A stretch of DNA of 64,000 nucleotides from Patiria pectinifera (lineage: Eukaryota; Echinodermata; Asteroidea; Valvatida; Asterinidae), in the NCBI GenBank assembly GCA_029964075.1, contig CM057144.1, positions 10,067,281 to 10,131,280 on the forward strand. Reading direction: 5' to 3'. Below the pieces are notes generated by a model. That model did no database searches and was not told where the DNA came from. It saw only the letters and a program-made list of their open reading frames with translations. The position numbers were made by a program, and so were the translations under genes. Below are positions 50,665-62,778 of this stretch, piece by piece. The stretch's first letter is position 1, and each line of letters begins with the position of its first letter.

Positions 50665-52240
50665 GCATAGTGTAGCTGTGTGGTAGCCTACTAACTGGAC
50701 TGGTTGCTACATGCTGATTGGCTAATGGGAATTGAAGCAACTAATCTGCCATCTTGGATCCCCAAAACGTTACTCCGGGACTTTAATGTACATCGTTCTG
50801 CAGTTCAGCTTTTTACCACTTAAAACAATTCCCAAAATAATATTTTATTTAATGCTTATCAGTCCTGCAAGACTATAAAAAAAGTAAAAGAAAAAACTTA
50901 ATTTCTTGTCTGCTTTAAATTTCAATGTGGTTTTTAATAATGCCAACTGATACATCAAATGAATATTTTAGTAATTAAGTCGATAATTATAATTAAGTCG
51001 AACTCACCTTTAAAAAAGTTGAAGCTGTTGTAAATTCTGAGACATATACAAGCTCCTGCCAGAGCTTAAACACAAGTAAAAGAAAAAAAACTTAATTTCT
51101 TGTCTTTTTGATAGTACCAATGTGTTTTTTAATAATTCCAACTAGTACATCAAAAGATTATTTAAGTAATAAAAATTAAAGTCGAACTCACCATTAAAAA
51201 AATTGAAGCTCTTGTAAATTCTGTGCAATACTGATTTAATAGATAAGATATTACGTATACAAAACCACCGCAAGAATATTTTGTAATATGTAAAATGACA
51301 ATATTTATCAGAAATGAATTTTGTTATAAAGTCTATGCAAAACTGTCATTACTGTTTTGATTATACATGTAGTTTACAAATGACGTACACATGTAGCTAT
51401 TAAATAGCTTCATGATTGTATCGATTGGATAAAGAGTTTGTATCTCAAATAATATTTGAGTATTCGCGATACTATTTTTAATGGCGAAATAAAACAGAAA
51501 TGTTTGGAATAAGTTTCCACTGTGTTTTGTTTTAACATTGCTGAGTGTGGCCAACAACAAAGCAGTGATGGATGACTGCATGTGATACAGGCACTCATCA
51601 TACATTAATTTGCCGCTTTTTAATAAATATCTGCCCAAATGACGAATCTTGAGATGTTTACACATGATGTCATGCACACCAACTATTTAATCCCGCCAAA
51701 TAAGATGGTCGCCGACACGTCATTCGTTTTGTTTGGTGTTTTTTTTCGGGTGGGGGCAGTACTGCAGGTCCTCGTTTTCTGGAGGTGGACGCGCACTGGG
51801 TTAGTAATTAAGAGTTAAGAGTTAAGGATAAGAGTTTTAAAAGTGCACACAAAATAACAGAAAAGGAGATAGGACGTTTCTGTCAAACGATTGATCCACC
51901 TTTCTGCTTTTCTGCTACTTGAAAAGCAGACTCGACGTCATTGTAAAATATATTTGTTCTAGTCTGCTTTTCTGCCACCAAAAGGTTTTGCTTTTTACCT
52001 TCCACGGCTTTTCCGCTTTTCTACTATAGAAGGTTGGTGAACGTTATGATTGATTTTTTTCTTCTTTTCTGCAGTCGGAGAGTATTATATGGAACCGACT
52101 TTTTTGTCACTTGGTCTGAAATTGCCATCTGATGCTGGCCAAAAAGATCAAATGTTTTAAACGAAACGTTCTGGACAAATCCGCTTTTGTGCTTGATTTG
52201 TCCATACAATTCCAATCACTCTGTTTTTCGGAAAGCAGAT
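50665..52240. other. 3' flank of the agmatinase gene
   Basis: No gene is seen. A block of about 190 bp is tandemly duplicated (50883-51072 and 51075-51235), with shared AAAAACTTAATTTCTTGTCT, CATCAAA and AAGTCGAACTCACC. AATAAA-type signals occur near 51167. Confidence 0.55.
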
Positions 52241-52244
52241 GGCC

Positions 52245-52745
52245 ACTTTCAGTGCCGTGACGTAGCACGTACGGTCATTTTTATTGGGGGGGGGGGAGGT
52301 AATTTTTTTGGAAAAGGGCATTTGCACATCAGTGGTGAAATGTACACAGGTTTTTTTCCCCGGACACTTGACCTCGGTAAAATAAAAAGGGGGGGGGGGG
52401 CAGGTACCATCTGTCGGTGGCGGCGCTGTTCAAAACCGACGACTGCACACCAACGGCCAATATGTGGTGCGTTCAGGGCGATACATGTGCGAAACTCACA
52501 AAAAGGCACCCACAACGGCATATGCCACAAAAAAGGGCCACACTTCTTTTTCAAAAAAGTGCACTTGTTCAGAACAAAAGGGCACTTCTTAAAAAAAAAA
52601 GGGCACTTCTTAAAAAAAGGGCACTCTCACAAATTATTGGGGGGGGGGGGGTAAGCCCGTTAAAAAAGGGCATTTGAACGGGAAAAGGCAGTCCTTACAA
52701 AATATTGGGGGGGTAATACCCCCACCCCCTAAGCCTATGACTTTT
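52245..52745. mobile_element. hAT-like G-rich element, copy 2
   Basis: Shares GGTCATTTTTATTGGGGG at the left and the AAAAAGGGCACTT units with the copy at 24525-24960. The ends are more divergent (CAGTGCCGTGACGTAGC; CCTAAGCCTATGAC). It lies between the agmatinase and UNC93-like genes. Confidence 0.65.
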
Positions 52746-52816
52746 ATTGTGAGAAAACGTTCGATCTGCTCTCTCAGAAAGAAGCCTTGTTAAAACAGTT
52801 CAGTCATCCTTTTTTG

Positions 52817-53815
52817 CAGAGTTGTAATGACTCGAGTATTGACTCGGCTCGAGTCACATTTTTTTGGTGACTCGGCTCGACTCGAGTCCCCATGGGTAAA
52901 TGACTCCACTCGACTCGAGTCACTGCGAGCAAAATGACTCGACTGGACTCGACTCGAGCAAAGGATAATAGACTCAAGTCCCCAAAATAAAGGCAAAACT
53001 TTGCGAAAAATAGTTGTAGTGACTTACGGTGCAAAATTTATGTTCATAAACACGTCACTTTGCGAATACAGTACGGGTGCAGCGGCCGCTTGTCGTGTAC
53101 AAACATACATGTACGTGTCACAGACTCCCACCCTGTGGTTCTGGAACGCACAAAATACTAATAAGAAGCCGGACTTTAAACACATTTTCAATTCGTGGTT
53201 TTATCATTGGCTTTAGGCGATTTCTTATTAAGCTCTTGGATTCGAACGCCAGTTAAATTATGCCCTTTTAAATATTAAATAGATACATGCCCACTTTTAA
53301 ATCAGAAACAGTTTTGCAGACCTAATAGCATCGTTCACAACCAAAGTGCAGGTGGTTTTTCATTTGCCAACCTAACGAAGTATTATTACTGAATTCGACC
53401 ATTTTAAGATGATGTCTTGAAATCCATTTGAAATTATCATTTGTTTAAGCGAAACATTTTGGTTTTGATGTTGTCAGTGATCAAAGAAAAAATAATTCTA
53501 GACCCGAAGCCAAACCAGATAGCCTATATGACCAAAGTTGCACTTCTTGTTAACTGCTTGTGATGTAATGACTTTCTCTCTTTTCTTTATTTGTTATGTG
53601 CTCAAATATTTGGGACTCGAATTGACTCAAGCTAAATATTTAACTCGACTCGAATCGACTCAACTACACACTGTGACTCGACTCGACCTTCTTGACCTAA
53701 TGACTCGACTCGACTCGAGTCACTTCTTTAAAATGACCTGACTCGACTCGAGTCACTTCTTTAAAATGACTCAACTCGACTCGAATCACAAAAATCAGTG
53801 AGTCGTACAACTCTG
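52817..53815. mobile_element. hAT-like non-autonomous element with GACTCGAGTC arrays
   Basis: The 999-bp element has terminal inverted repeats CAGAGTTGTAATGACTC and, inverted, CAGAGTTGTACGACTCAC. The flanks are CTTTTTTG and CTTTTTCG, an 8-bp duplication with one mismatch. Both subterminal zones consist of GACTCGACTCGAGTC-type repeats, left 52830-52980 and right 53610-53800. It is of the same family as the element at 3066-3986 and lies downstream of the UNC93-like gene. Confidence 0.85.
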
Positions 53816-54166
53816 CTTTTTCGTAGTAGAAAAGCGGAAAGACAGTCCATTTTAAAAATCTTTCCTGATAGTGGAAAAAGTTTAATCTGAAAAAATCAAG
53901 TCCATTAAAATGCGATTTTTTACTTTTGCAGATCACATTTGAGCCTCCGTGGGTGGGGTGGGGTGGGGTTTCTGGTCATTTTCTGAACATTCCGTTGTAT
54001 TCTCAAATTTCTGAGGGGTGCAGAAGGGGGGGGCACGTACATAGGTTTTGAGCTGAGTTGGCAGGGGAGACTGTTTCCATTTACGGTATTTTTTTTTAGG
54101 AAAGGGGACATTGTCCTTGTCCCACCCCCACGCCCAAGCTGGGGCCAGTTGCCCCTCTGTATGTGA

Positions 54167-57100
54167 TCAGGTCAAATCCCTGTCTAGACCCGCTTTGCCC
54201 ACATCCCGCCCTCTGTCTGCCTCTCTCTGCCGTCGCATACAGGCCTTCATCTCGACGATGTAGTAGAACCCAATCCCGAAGACTAACACGCCGGCAAGTA
54301 CCGCTAGCTTGATCCAGACGCACAGGAAGTTACTGTAAGCGAAGGAGACGGTGAAGCCCAGGGACTCCCACAGCCGATAGTTGGAGAATGCTGCTTCTTG
54401 CTTGTCTGGGAAGAGCACACCGTACAAGGCTGCAAGGGAGAAGAAAACATATAAAACACAAAACAATTATAATTGAGGAAAGCTACCTGCTTGTAGCTGG
54501 AACAGCATCAACGCCAACAGACACACAGCAGAAGCACACCCAGGCCAGTGGCGGGACTTGGTTCAATTTACAGGTGGGCCTTTACGAGAGGAGCCTCTTT
54601 ATCTGGAGGTGACACTAAAAGGATTTTCAATAATGAAAGCTCATTTTGTTTGCCTTCCCTAACATTTTAAGAGCGATGGGGTTGGTGGAGGGGAGGGGGA
54701 TGGACACAGGCCTCGAACGAGGGGCGAGGGCGCTTGCCCTAATCCCTCTTAGTCACGCCATTGGCAACAGACCACGTATTTTTTTTCTTGTGAAGGAGAT
54801 GAAGTTGTTCAGTGCAACTTTATCGGCGAAAACCAGTAAATAAATTGGCATATATAGGTCTACACCAATGACAAATATCCCGGACCAAGACCGCAAGAGG
54901 TGCCAATTTCTTGGAGCTTCTGATGATATTCAGCACACAAAATCTAGTTTATCAGTCGGAATGCACGTAATGTATAATGCACGTGACTGATTCAAAGAGG
55001 TTTTTGTTTCCTTCTAAGAGCAGCTCCCTGGAATCGAGCTTAAAATAATTTTCTGCGGTATCGTTTACCGTTGATCTGCGTTTGCCAGATGGCGTCTGCT
55101 GCACCCCAGCACGCCGCAATGACGAAGCACACCGCCAGCTGATCCTTCGTTGGTACCCAGAACAGAAGCGTGAAGATCAGGCTCATTTGGACCACGGCGC
55201 CAAAAGTGAAGAGTGGTATCCGGCCCAAGTGCTTGACTAGGCGACCAGACACGAGCGAGCAGACAGCGTCTGTCACGCCGTAACATATCATGACGTACCC
55301 CACCCAACCTACACCAACAGTGCACGTTACGTAAGACTGAAATAAGAACATTAATAAAGAGCAAAAAATGTCACGATAATGTTTTAATAAACGGTAACAA
55401 CTGCATATAAAATATGAAGCAACCGCATAACAAGACAGTAACATGTAAATATACATTTCGAACAATAGGGCGAACAACATTGTAGCAGCAGACAACAGCA
55501 ACATGCAGCTGTTGTCTTGCTGCTGCTACTGTTATGGGCAATAGCAGGCTGCATCGTAGAAGCAGCGAGTTACAACACAATTGCATCCCCATATACGACC
55601 CTCCCCAGCCGAGGCCCTACAGTATTAGACCGACATGAGAACACTGCATTGTTGGATTTTGTTCGTGTTTTTTTTTAGGTATACTGTGCAATTATCTTTT
55701 TATCTTTATATGCATATACCGAGTATCAACCGTAGATTTTTCGATATAACTTTTGTGGCCCTTTTCCTAGCTTTCGTATAGTGCAAATGGATCTGGTCCA
55801 GAGCTTTTTGACCTTAGAATTTGGAGGCCTTATTTTTTTTACAAAATTGAAACTGCTGCGGTCGGTGCGGCTTATACGCCGGTGCAGCTAATACGCCGAC
55901 TTCAAATCTTAATTTGCAGGATGATTTTTGCGTGCTGCGGCTTATACTCCGCGCGGCCTATATTCCGAAAATTACGGTTTATATTTTTTTGAACAGGGGT
56001 CTGGACATCATTTAGATGACAGTTTTATATTTTTTTTAACCCTTGCCACCTCCTGTTCATTTTATCGTATTTTTAATGTCAAAAGATATTAAATAAATAA
56101 ATACAAATAAAATAAATAAACCTATACGAACAGAGCAACATATTTCACAGTAACGGTGAAAAGAACACAAAGCAACATCAGTAGCCGGAATAAATAAAAT
56201 AAAATAAAATAAAATTTAAACCACTGCCATATATGTAAACATTGTGGTGGAAATTAACAATGAACCAATACGTCAGCTGCAACTGCGATTGGCGCGGAAC
56301 GGTATTTGCATCTCCACCACCGGCAGCAGCAACATTGGCGAAAGCGGCAAGCAGTATTAACAATTAGCAAACTTCTCACCCGAGTAAAGTCTCCGGTAAT
56401 GAACGCCTGTTCCAGCCCGCTGTAAATCGTCAGTGGAATCAGCAGCAGCATCCTGTAGTCTTTCAGCAGTCGCACAGTGGCCATAAAGAGTTGGCAGGGA
56501 TTCTCTGTTTGAGTTCGCTGGCTTGTTTTGAGTCTAAACGAAAGTATTTTGACAAGCATTATTATATCATTATTATTATTTAATTATCACAGCATTATTT
56601 AACAGTCCCGTGCCCAGTACATCTCAACGTAGTACAGTAACTATACTATCAACCCGATTCCCTACTCGGACTTCAACACAACTCCCGATTCTTCACCTAT
56701 GTTTACGTTGCATAGCTAGTGTGGACCACGGATCCTAGACAGCAGGGGCCAATTTCACGGCGCTGCTAAGCACAAAAATTTGCCAGACAAAAAGTCTGGC
56801 TTATAAAAGCAGGTTCACAGCCAAAACTCCATGTGATGTATATTGCTCGTGATTAGTATTCAGCTGTTGTTTGCTTAGCATGAAAATTACATGGAGTTTT
56901 GGCCGGTAACCTGCTTTTATAAGCCAGACTTTTTTTGTGCTAAGCAAATTTTTGTGCTTAGCAGCGCCGTGAAATTGGCCCCAGGATAAACGATTGTTCT
57001 GAGGTCTAGTACAAAATGCACTCAGTGGACTTGCCTTAATTGGTTAGACGCGTGATAACGGGCATTAATACCCGTTGACGCGTAATCGCGAATTTCCAGA

Positions 57101-59488
57101 TAAGCCATTGTGTTGGGTTTTCGCACGACACCTAAAACGGCAATATTCATAAAACTTAACTGTAAGTAAAACTGCTTCTTATTTAAGATATAATTGTTCC
57201 AAATTATTTAAAAAATAAATACTTCAGGATATAACAGATGGTATTGTGCAGTATTTGTCGTCATAGATGAAGTATTTACCCGGGAAATAAATGTCAAATT
57301 TCGAGGAGAACACCGTTTACCCAAATTTCGTTTTTAATTAGGCTTTCATTAAAAAGTTTTAGAGAGATAGGATGCCGAACCGATGAAACAAAAGTGACAT
57401 TTCATTGTTCATCTTAAAGCTAAAGATAATGTGCTCGGCGTTACCATGGTTATGTAGTTATCGCTTATCAGAATTCAATAATAAAGACCAAAAACGTAGA
57501 CTCATGAATATTAAAAAAAATAATTCGCTTGCTTGACAGACTTCGAGGCCAGATCGGGCGAAGAGCCTTGCAAATCTGAAAGCCATCGCGCGCAGTGGTC
57601 TTTGTTGAAAAGTATTCATGGTATTTGCCACCAGTACAGGCCGTTATCACGCGTCTAACCAGGAGTTGGGCCGAGTCGTTAATCCTTGTGTGTAGGATCC
57701 GTGTGTGGACATTCCTTTGTTTTCGTGTAGTTAAGAAAACCTGTGAAAAACTCCTGTGACTCACACTGTTTAAACCCTTTCAATCCAACTTTTTGTCTAT
57801 GATTTCCTTGAGTGTTTCTCATCATTTTGCGACGGATAAACCTAACAAAAAATGCCTCTCAAAGTGTTTTCCAGAGAGGGGGAAACCTTGTGTGGACGTG
57901 GGCAAGTCCACGCAACGTCGCTGCTACCTGGTTTATGGGGACCTTTTTGTTCGGAAGTCCACTCAGTTTTGCCAAGGGCGGACCCAGAACACATTTTTTT
58001 TTTTGGGGGGGGGAGGGGCAAAAAAAATGTTGATCCCCAAAGAGTGGGTAAAAAATTATGGCGTGGGGTTCGGTGCCCGCTTAAGGGTCCCAACTATTTT
58101 TTAGATTCTAGATGCTCTGTGGTGCGATCTGAGGCAATTTCTTTTGAGGAAAAGATGGTATTGTTGTACGCAGTGCCTGCCTTTATTGCGACGTCACTTG
58201 AAAAAAATAACAACAAAAATAATGGGTTTATCATTGTGGGGGGGGGGGGGGGCATGGCCCCGTTGCCCCTAGATCCGCCCTTGATTTTGGCCGCTGCAGA
58301 AAGAAACTTAAACCGCATTTAACCTCATTTGTGGAAGTAATGTTAGAGGAGGAAATCACTCACTTGTCAAGAAATACTGAAACGACGAGCACGGCTGCTA
58401 GCCCACTTCCCAGGTAGATTCCCAACAGCATGTAGGTAACAGACCTCTCCGGAGGCTCGCAATAACCGCTGCTATTGGATGTCACTGCAAAGTTAGAATA
58501 CGGAAGTTGTAACTTTTTGATGAGGACCCTATCTACCGTCAAATAACTGTAACCAGCGCAATCTTAAAAGTCTTCATCACAATCGTCTACGTTTCCGTCG
58601 TCATTGTCACCATTTACAGCAAAAACACTTTTCTTCAGCAAAATCGTCATCATTTACGCTGTCGTCGGTGTTTTGGGTCGTTCTCGTCATCATCGTCATC
58701 ATTATCTTTATCGTCATCTGCATGTCATCATTGTTTTCGTTTGTCGACACTTTCGATCACAACAGTCAGGATATCAAGCCAGGTGCAACTTTTCTATGCT
58801 TACCGGGGCAATCATTGGCGCCACAGACAAGCTCTCCCGGAGGTTCTGCTCCATCCTGTCGCAGGACCAAGGACGAGATAAGATTTCCAAGGACCTGGCT
58901 GGACTGAAAGAAGAGGAAGAATATCCCAAAGAAGCGATTGACCATGGCGTTGTCAGTGTTGCCAGTTATCTCGGCGTATCTCCGAGCAATGGTTGTCACG
59001 TAGGTGCTCTTCGAAGCCCAGAGAGGGGCGGCGGCCAGACCAACAAGTGCTGAAGTCGGGATGAGGGTGCCCCAGTCAGGATAGAAATTGGCGGCGATGT
59101 AGATCGAGTAGCAGAAGATACAGACCGACAGTGTCCACTTCATGCCTAGGAGGCGGATGACAACAGACGGGACAAAGATGGCGGAAACGACTAGTGTGGC
59201 ATAAATGGTGCTCAGAGATGCCAGCCCCAGCCCGGCATCGCAATTGATGCTGCTCTGGAGGTTGGACAGCGCCTGGAAAGCAGTGAAGAGGAAGAGGAAG
59301 GCGAGGCAGATGATCAGAAGGTTCTTGTAGATGCGCCTGCTGCCCCAATCGGCGGAATCTCTGCTGATCCCACCGCTGCCACCATTTGGCTGTTGGTCGA
59401 TATTCATTTTTTGAACAGCAGTGTCACCATCCTCCTCCATCCCAACAGATGCTATTGTATCTAGCTCCATCTTCTTATCCTCACCCAT
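54167..59488 (-). CDS. UNC93-like polytopic membrane protein (5 exons)
   Basis: UNC93 family, a branch of the major facilitator fold. Coding exons on the minus strand: 58804-59488, 58364-58484, 56380-56533, 55069-55336, 54167-54429, all with AG/GT boundaries and continuous frame, giving 496 residues. The first exon has an acidic cytosolic leader of about 50 residues, then YKNLLIICLAFLFLFTAFQAL followed by NLQSSIN, a typical UNC93A start, and several more membrane spans (LWASKSTYVTTIA, FFGIFFLFFQSSQVLGN). The second exon encodes a loop with a possible N-glycosylation site (NSS) and EPPERS. The third exon holds LLLIPLTIYSGLEQAFITGDFTR; the fourth SYVTC and GYVMICYGVTDAVCS; the fifth the last spans and a basic tail (MRRQREADRGR). 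UNC93A is the nearest named relative by motif. Transported substrate is not known from sequence. Confidence 0.92.
56749..56981. mobile_element. GGGCCAATTTC-ended MITE, copy 2
   Basis: Inverted ends GGGGCCAATTTCACGGCGC and inverse, with the same internal sequence as copy 1 (CTCCATGTGATGTATATTGC). It lies in the first large gap of the UNC93-like gene, between coding exons 2 and 3. Confidence 0.85.
57805..57970 (+). repeat. Dispersed repeat, plus-oriented copy
   Basis: Partner of 37130-37290. It lies in the UNC93-like gene between exons 2 and 3 and is abutted by the CAAGGGCGGA-ended element. Confidence 0.7.
57978..58280. mobile_element. hAT-like G-rich element with CAAGGGCGGA ends
   Basis: Inverted ends CAAGGGCGGACCCAG and, at the right, CTAGATCCGCCCTTG. 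Long G runs lie at both sides. The flanks AGTTTTGC and ATTTTGGC are only a partial match. It lies in the UNC93-like gene between coding exons 2 and 3, close to exon 2. Confidence 0.6.
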
Positions 59489-62400
59489 CTTGGTAGAGCA
59501 AGGCCGGTACGGTTATCCGGAGATCGCACACTCCAACCCGCTTTAGTCAGTGTCTTTGTTGAATTTTGTAATCAGTAAAATATGTCAGTGAAAACAAATA
59601 TATAAGAAAATAACCATTCGTGAATATCGAAAGCATGTTCATTCAAGCATGTTCCATTCTGTTATAATGAACGAGGCGAGGAGAACACATACACAACAGA
59701 CCCGCTTTACAGCAATGAGCAAAAGGCCCACTCCTAGTTTCGAAAATGAAAAAAGTAGCCTGTCGAGGCATTTTTTTTTATTCTCCCAGTGTCTGAAATA
59801 GACCTATATCACGCTTCCACCATATTAGTCATGTTCTCTGTATCCAAAAACAGTACCGAATGATAACGTTTTTGTGCAAAAAAGGAACCAGACTATTTTT
59901 CCCTCCAGACTCGCTTTGGTTACATTGATTTGAATTGGAAAAAAATCAAATGGCTGCAACATGATAATGGTCTATTGGGGGAACAGTGGTTCATGATCGA
60001 TCTCCCTTACCTTTTTCGTAACCCTGAATACACACATGCAACTTAAAATAGTTCAAGCTACACCACGGGTTGACCCCATATTAATATCAAATCCACATGC
60101 CATACTTGCATGACACACTCACATTTTAGGGGCCGGTGCTGTGACTCCTGTAACCAAAAGTTGTATACCGGGAACATGAGGAAAACGTTTTACAGCAGGC
60201 TTCACTAGTTTCCAAGAAAGACTTTAACTGCAGCCAAATTGACTTACTTTGTTGTCGTTTTACTGCACTACAGTGTGATATGCTGGACTGTGGAATAGAG
60301 GGGCGCTTAATAATGTCGAATTTACCTACCTTATCTCGGTTGAGTGTTGTTTAACAATTGAGTACCTTCAGTACAAATATGCAAGGGTCGAAGGTCCAGT
60401 GTTACATGGCCATAAAAACCCGGTAAATAATAATTCCTAAAACATACGGCAGAGAACATAGGACCATCTGAATGAAAACAAGTGCAGACAATTTACTTTA
60501 GGTTGGGTGAGGGTGTAGTGAGTGGGGTGTCATGGATTTCAGTAACAATAGTCTAGAGTATCTCAATAGTCTAGAGTATAGATAGATAGGACATAGGGAG
60601 CAGGGTGGGGCTGGGGCCCGACACCTTCTGAAAAGCATTAGGGGGCGGTGAGTGTGTGTGTGATCTTTGTATTTCGTATAGCCTTTCGCCAAGGCCATCG
60701 TGGCTTATATAGAAGCGGAGCTGCGAAAGCCCGAGTCGACTGGAGCAAATATTAAGTCAGCACGCACGAGTGGCGAAGCCACGAGGCCTTTTCGAACTTG
60801 ATTTTGTTGAATTATTGATAGTTTTTATGCACATGAGAAGAGTACTGAAAGGTTAACCAATCACAACGCGGATTTTGCCTAGTCGCTTTCATTTGTGAAA
60901 GAAGGGTGAGAAAGGAAATCGTAAGAGCAAATAACTGTAAGTTCAGATAAAAAATAAGTTCATACACTCAAATAATTTCTTGAAATACTTTTATAAGTAA
61001 AATTAAAAGAAGATAATGTAAGGACAATTACTCGGTCACAATCTCGTGGAAAACGAGACTCGCATTTTTTGTTTGTAAATTTTGTGCAAGCATCCGGGCG
61101 CGTCGACGCGTGCGGGTAGTAGCCACGCGCGCACTAAAAGGATGTGATTGGTTGGAATTTTGTTACCCTTTTGGGGTATCAAAAATCGAGATTACAAAGA
61201 AAAACATAAGAAATTCTTGACAAGTTGGAAAAGGCCCTCGTGGCTTCGCCACTTGCGTGTGTGGTCTCCCGCTCTAGCCGCCTTGCGGTTTCGCCGCTTT
61301 GTCTAATGCCGGCAAGTTAAGCCACGACCACGATGGCCTTGGCGAAAGGCTATATTTCGCACTGAACGAACTCCATAGATGGCGACTTGTGACCACTTAA
61401 AGTGATTCGGTTCACCCCTTCCCCCCCCAAGAAAACCCTCCAAAATGAAAGCGATTAGGCTACCCCCCTCAAAAAAAAATCCTCAAAAATGTACAACATA
61501 CAAATAAATGAACATAGCAAAATCTTATAGTGCTTGAGCCGACTTTTCTCCCTTTTTATTCATTCTGATTAGGCTTAATTAAAAAAAGTGTATTCCTGGG
61601 TTAAATCCTTGTTATCAGAAAAAAAAATATTGAAAAAAAAATAGAATCTCTATTGAACTAATTTAATTTACAAGCCGTGGTTTGTGCGTTGGACTTTAGT
61701 TATCAAATTTCAGGTTCCGGTCCGTTAGTCTGGTGGCAGCTTCATAGTAACCAAAATAAGTCAGAGGCATAACTCCTTACGCAAGTGGTCCAAACTACAC
61801 CCACGATAGCCAAGGTATTGGGAAAAGGGTATTTAACAAATTATGTAGATATTGAAAAAAACTTGCTACGGATGGTTTTCAGTATTCGCACATAACCGAT
61901 GAGATAATCGTGATGGCCAAAACAAGGACATTGTAAATTGCCAAAATACAGTGCGTACGTCTCGCCAGCCGACGTTCACTTTTATGTGAACGTCTTGGTA
62001 CTGAACACTGACTAGTCTTATCGCAGTCACCCGTTGTACGCGTGATCGACTGAAGGCAGTTGATGTCAACAATCTTATTTTGATATATACTGCCTAGTCA
62101 TCGATTCTCAATAAATTGTAAATTGCTTTCTTTTCTTTCCAAATACCCTTTAACGAGGTTGAAGACAAAGTAACCCCTGTGGACGCGAGGTTGGACGTTA
62201 TGGTACATCTTGTATTGTCGTAAAATCTTGCAGATTTTGAGGTCAATTTACAGGCTCTATAAACTTGACTGCTAATGGCTGTCAGAAAAAAAAATTGTAC
62301 TCGTGTAATTGTAATTAGTCAACATCCTGGAATCGACACATTTGTCGTTTGCATAATGATTTGGTGATCCATAAGTGCTATGTTAATGTCAAATTATAGG

Positions 62401-62778
62401 ATGTAAAAGACCGTATCGGGATTGATGGAATATTTAACAGCACAAAAATAGTATTTTTATCAAACAAAATAAATGTTTTATTTTCTGGGATATGGGACGC
62501 AACGGACTACGATTTCTAACCTTTCTCTATTCGTTTCAAAATTGGAACTTCTGAATTCAGATGATGAATACAATTAAAATGCAGACACCCTAGGGGTATA
62601 CTTTTAAACGTTACGAGAAGACGAAATGTCAGCACAGAGATTCTTAAAGATAATCACTTTAAAACTACATGTTATAATACAATTATATCAAGATCAGAGA
62701 ATTACTAAAGCCGACTAATATGCAGGTCGATAACGAACCTCTGATGCGACAATACGCTGGGTATACCACTCTGTGCTT
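59489..62778. other. Intergenic region between the UNC93-like and esterase genes
   Basis: Upstream (minus-strand promoter side) of the UNC93-like gene and downstream of the esterase gene. It contains the transposon at 60678-61352. The rest is AT-rich sequence with no supported exon. Confidence 0.5.
60678..61352. mobile_element. 675-bp inverted-repeat transposon with 8-bp target duplication
   Basis: Ends ATAGCCTTTCGCCAAGGCC and, at the right, GGCCTTGGCGAAAGGCTA. Flanks TATTTCGT (60670-60677) and TATTTCGC (61353-61360) match at seven of eight bases. Subterminal GTGGCGAAGCCACGAGG motifs occur in both arms. No transposase. Confidence 0.8.

Noticed and set aside
52187..52677. Plus-strand frames with KKGHFLKKKGHFLKK-like sequence
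   Set aside because: Translation of the AAAAAGGGCACTT units of a G-rich transposon; not a gene.
58604..59053. Plus-strand open frame of 149 codons
   Set aside because: Antisense shadow of the first UNC93-like exon; no family features.
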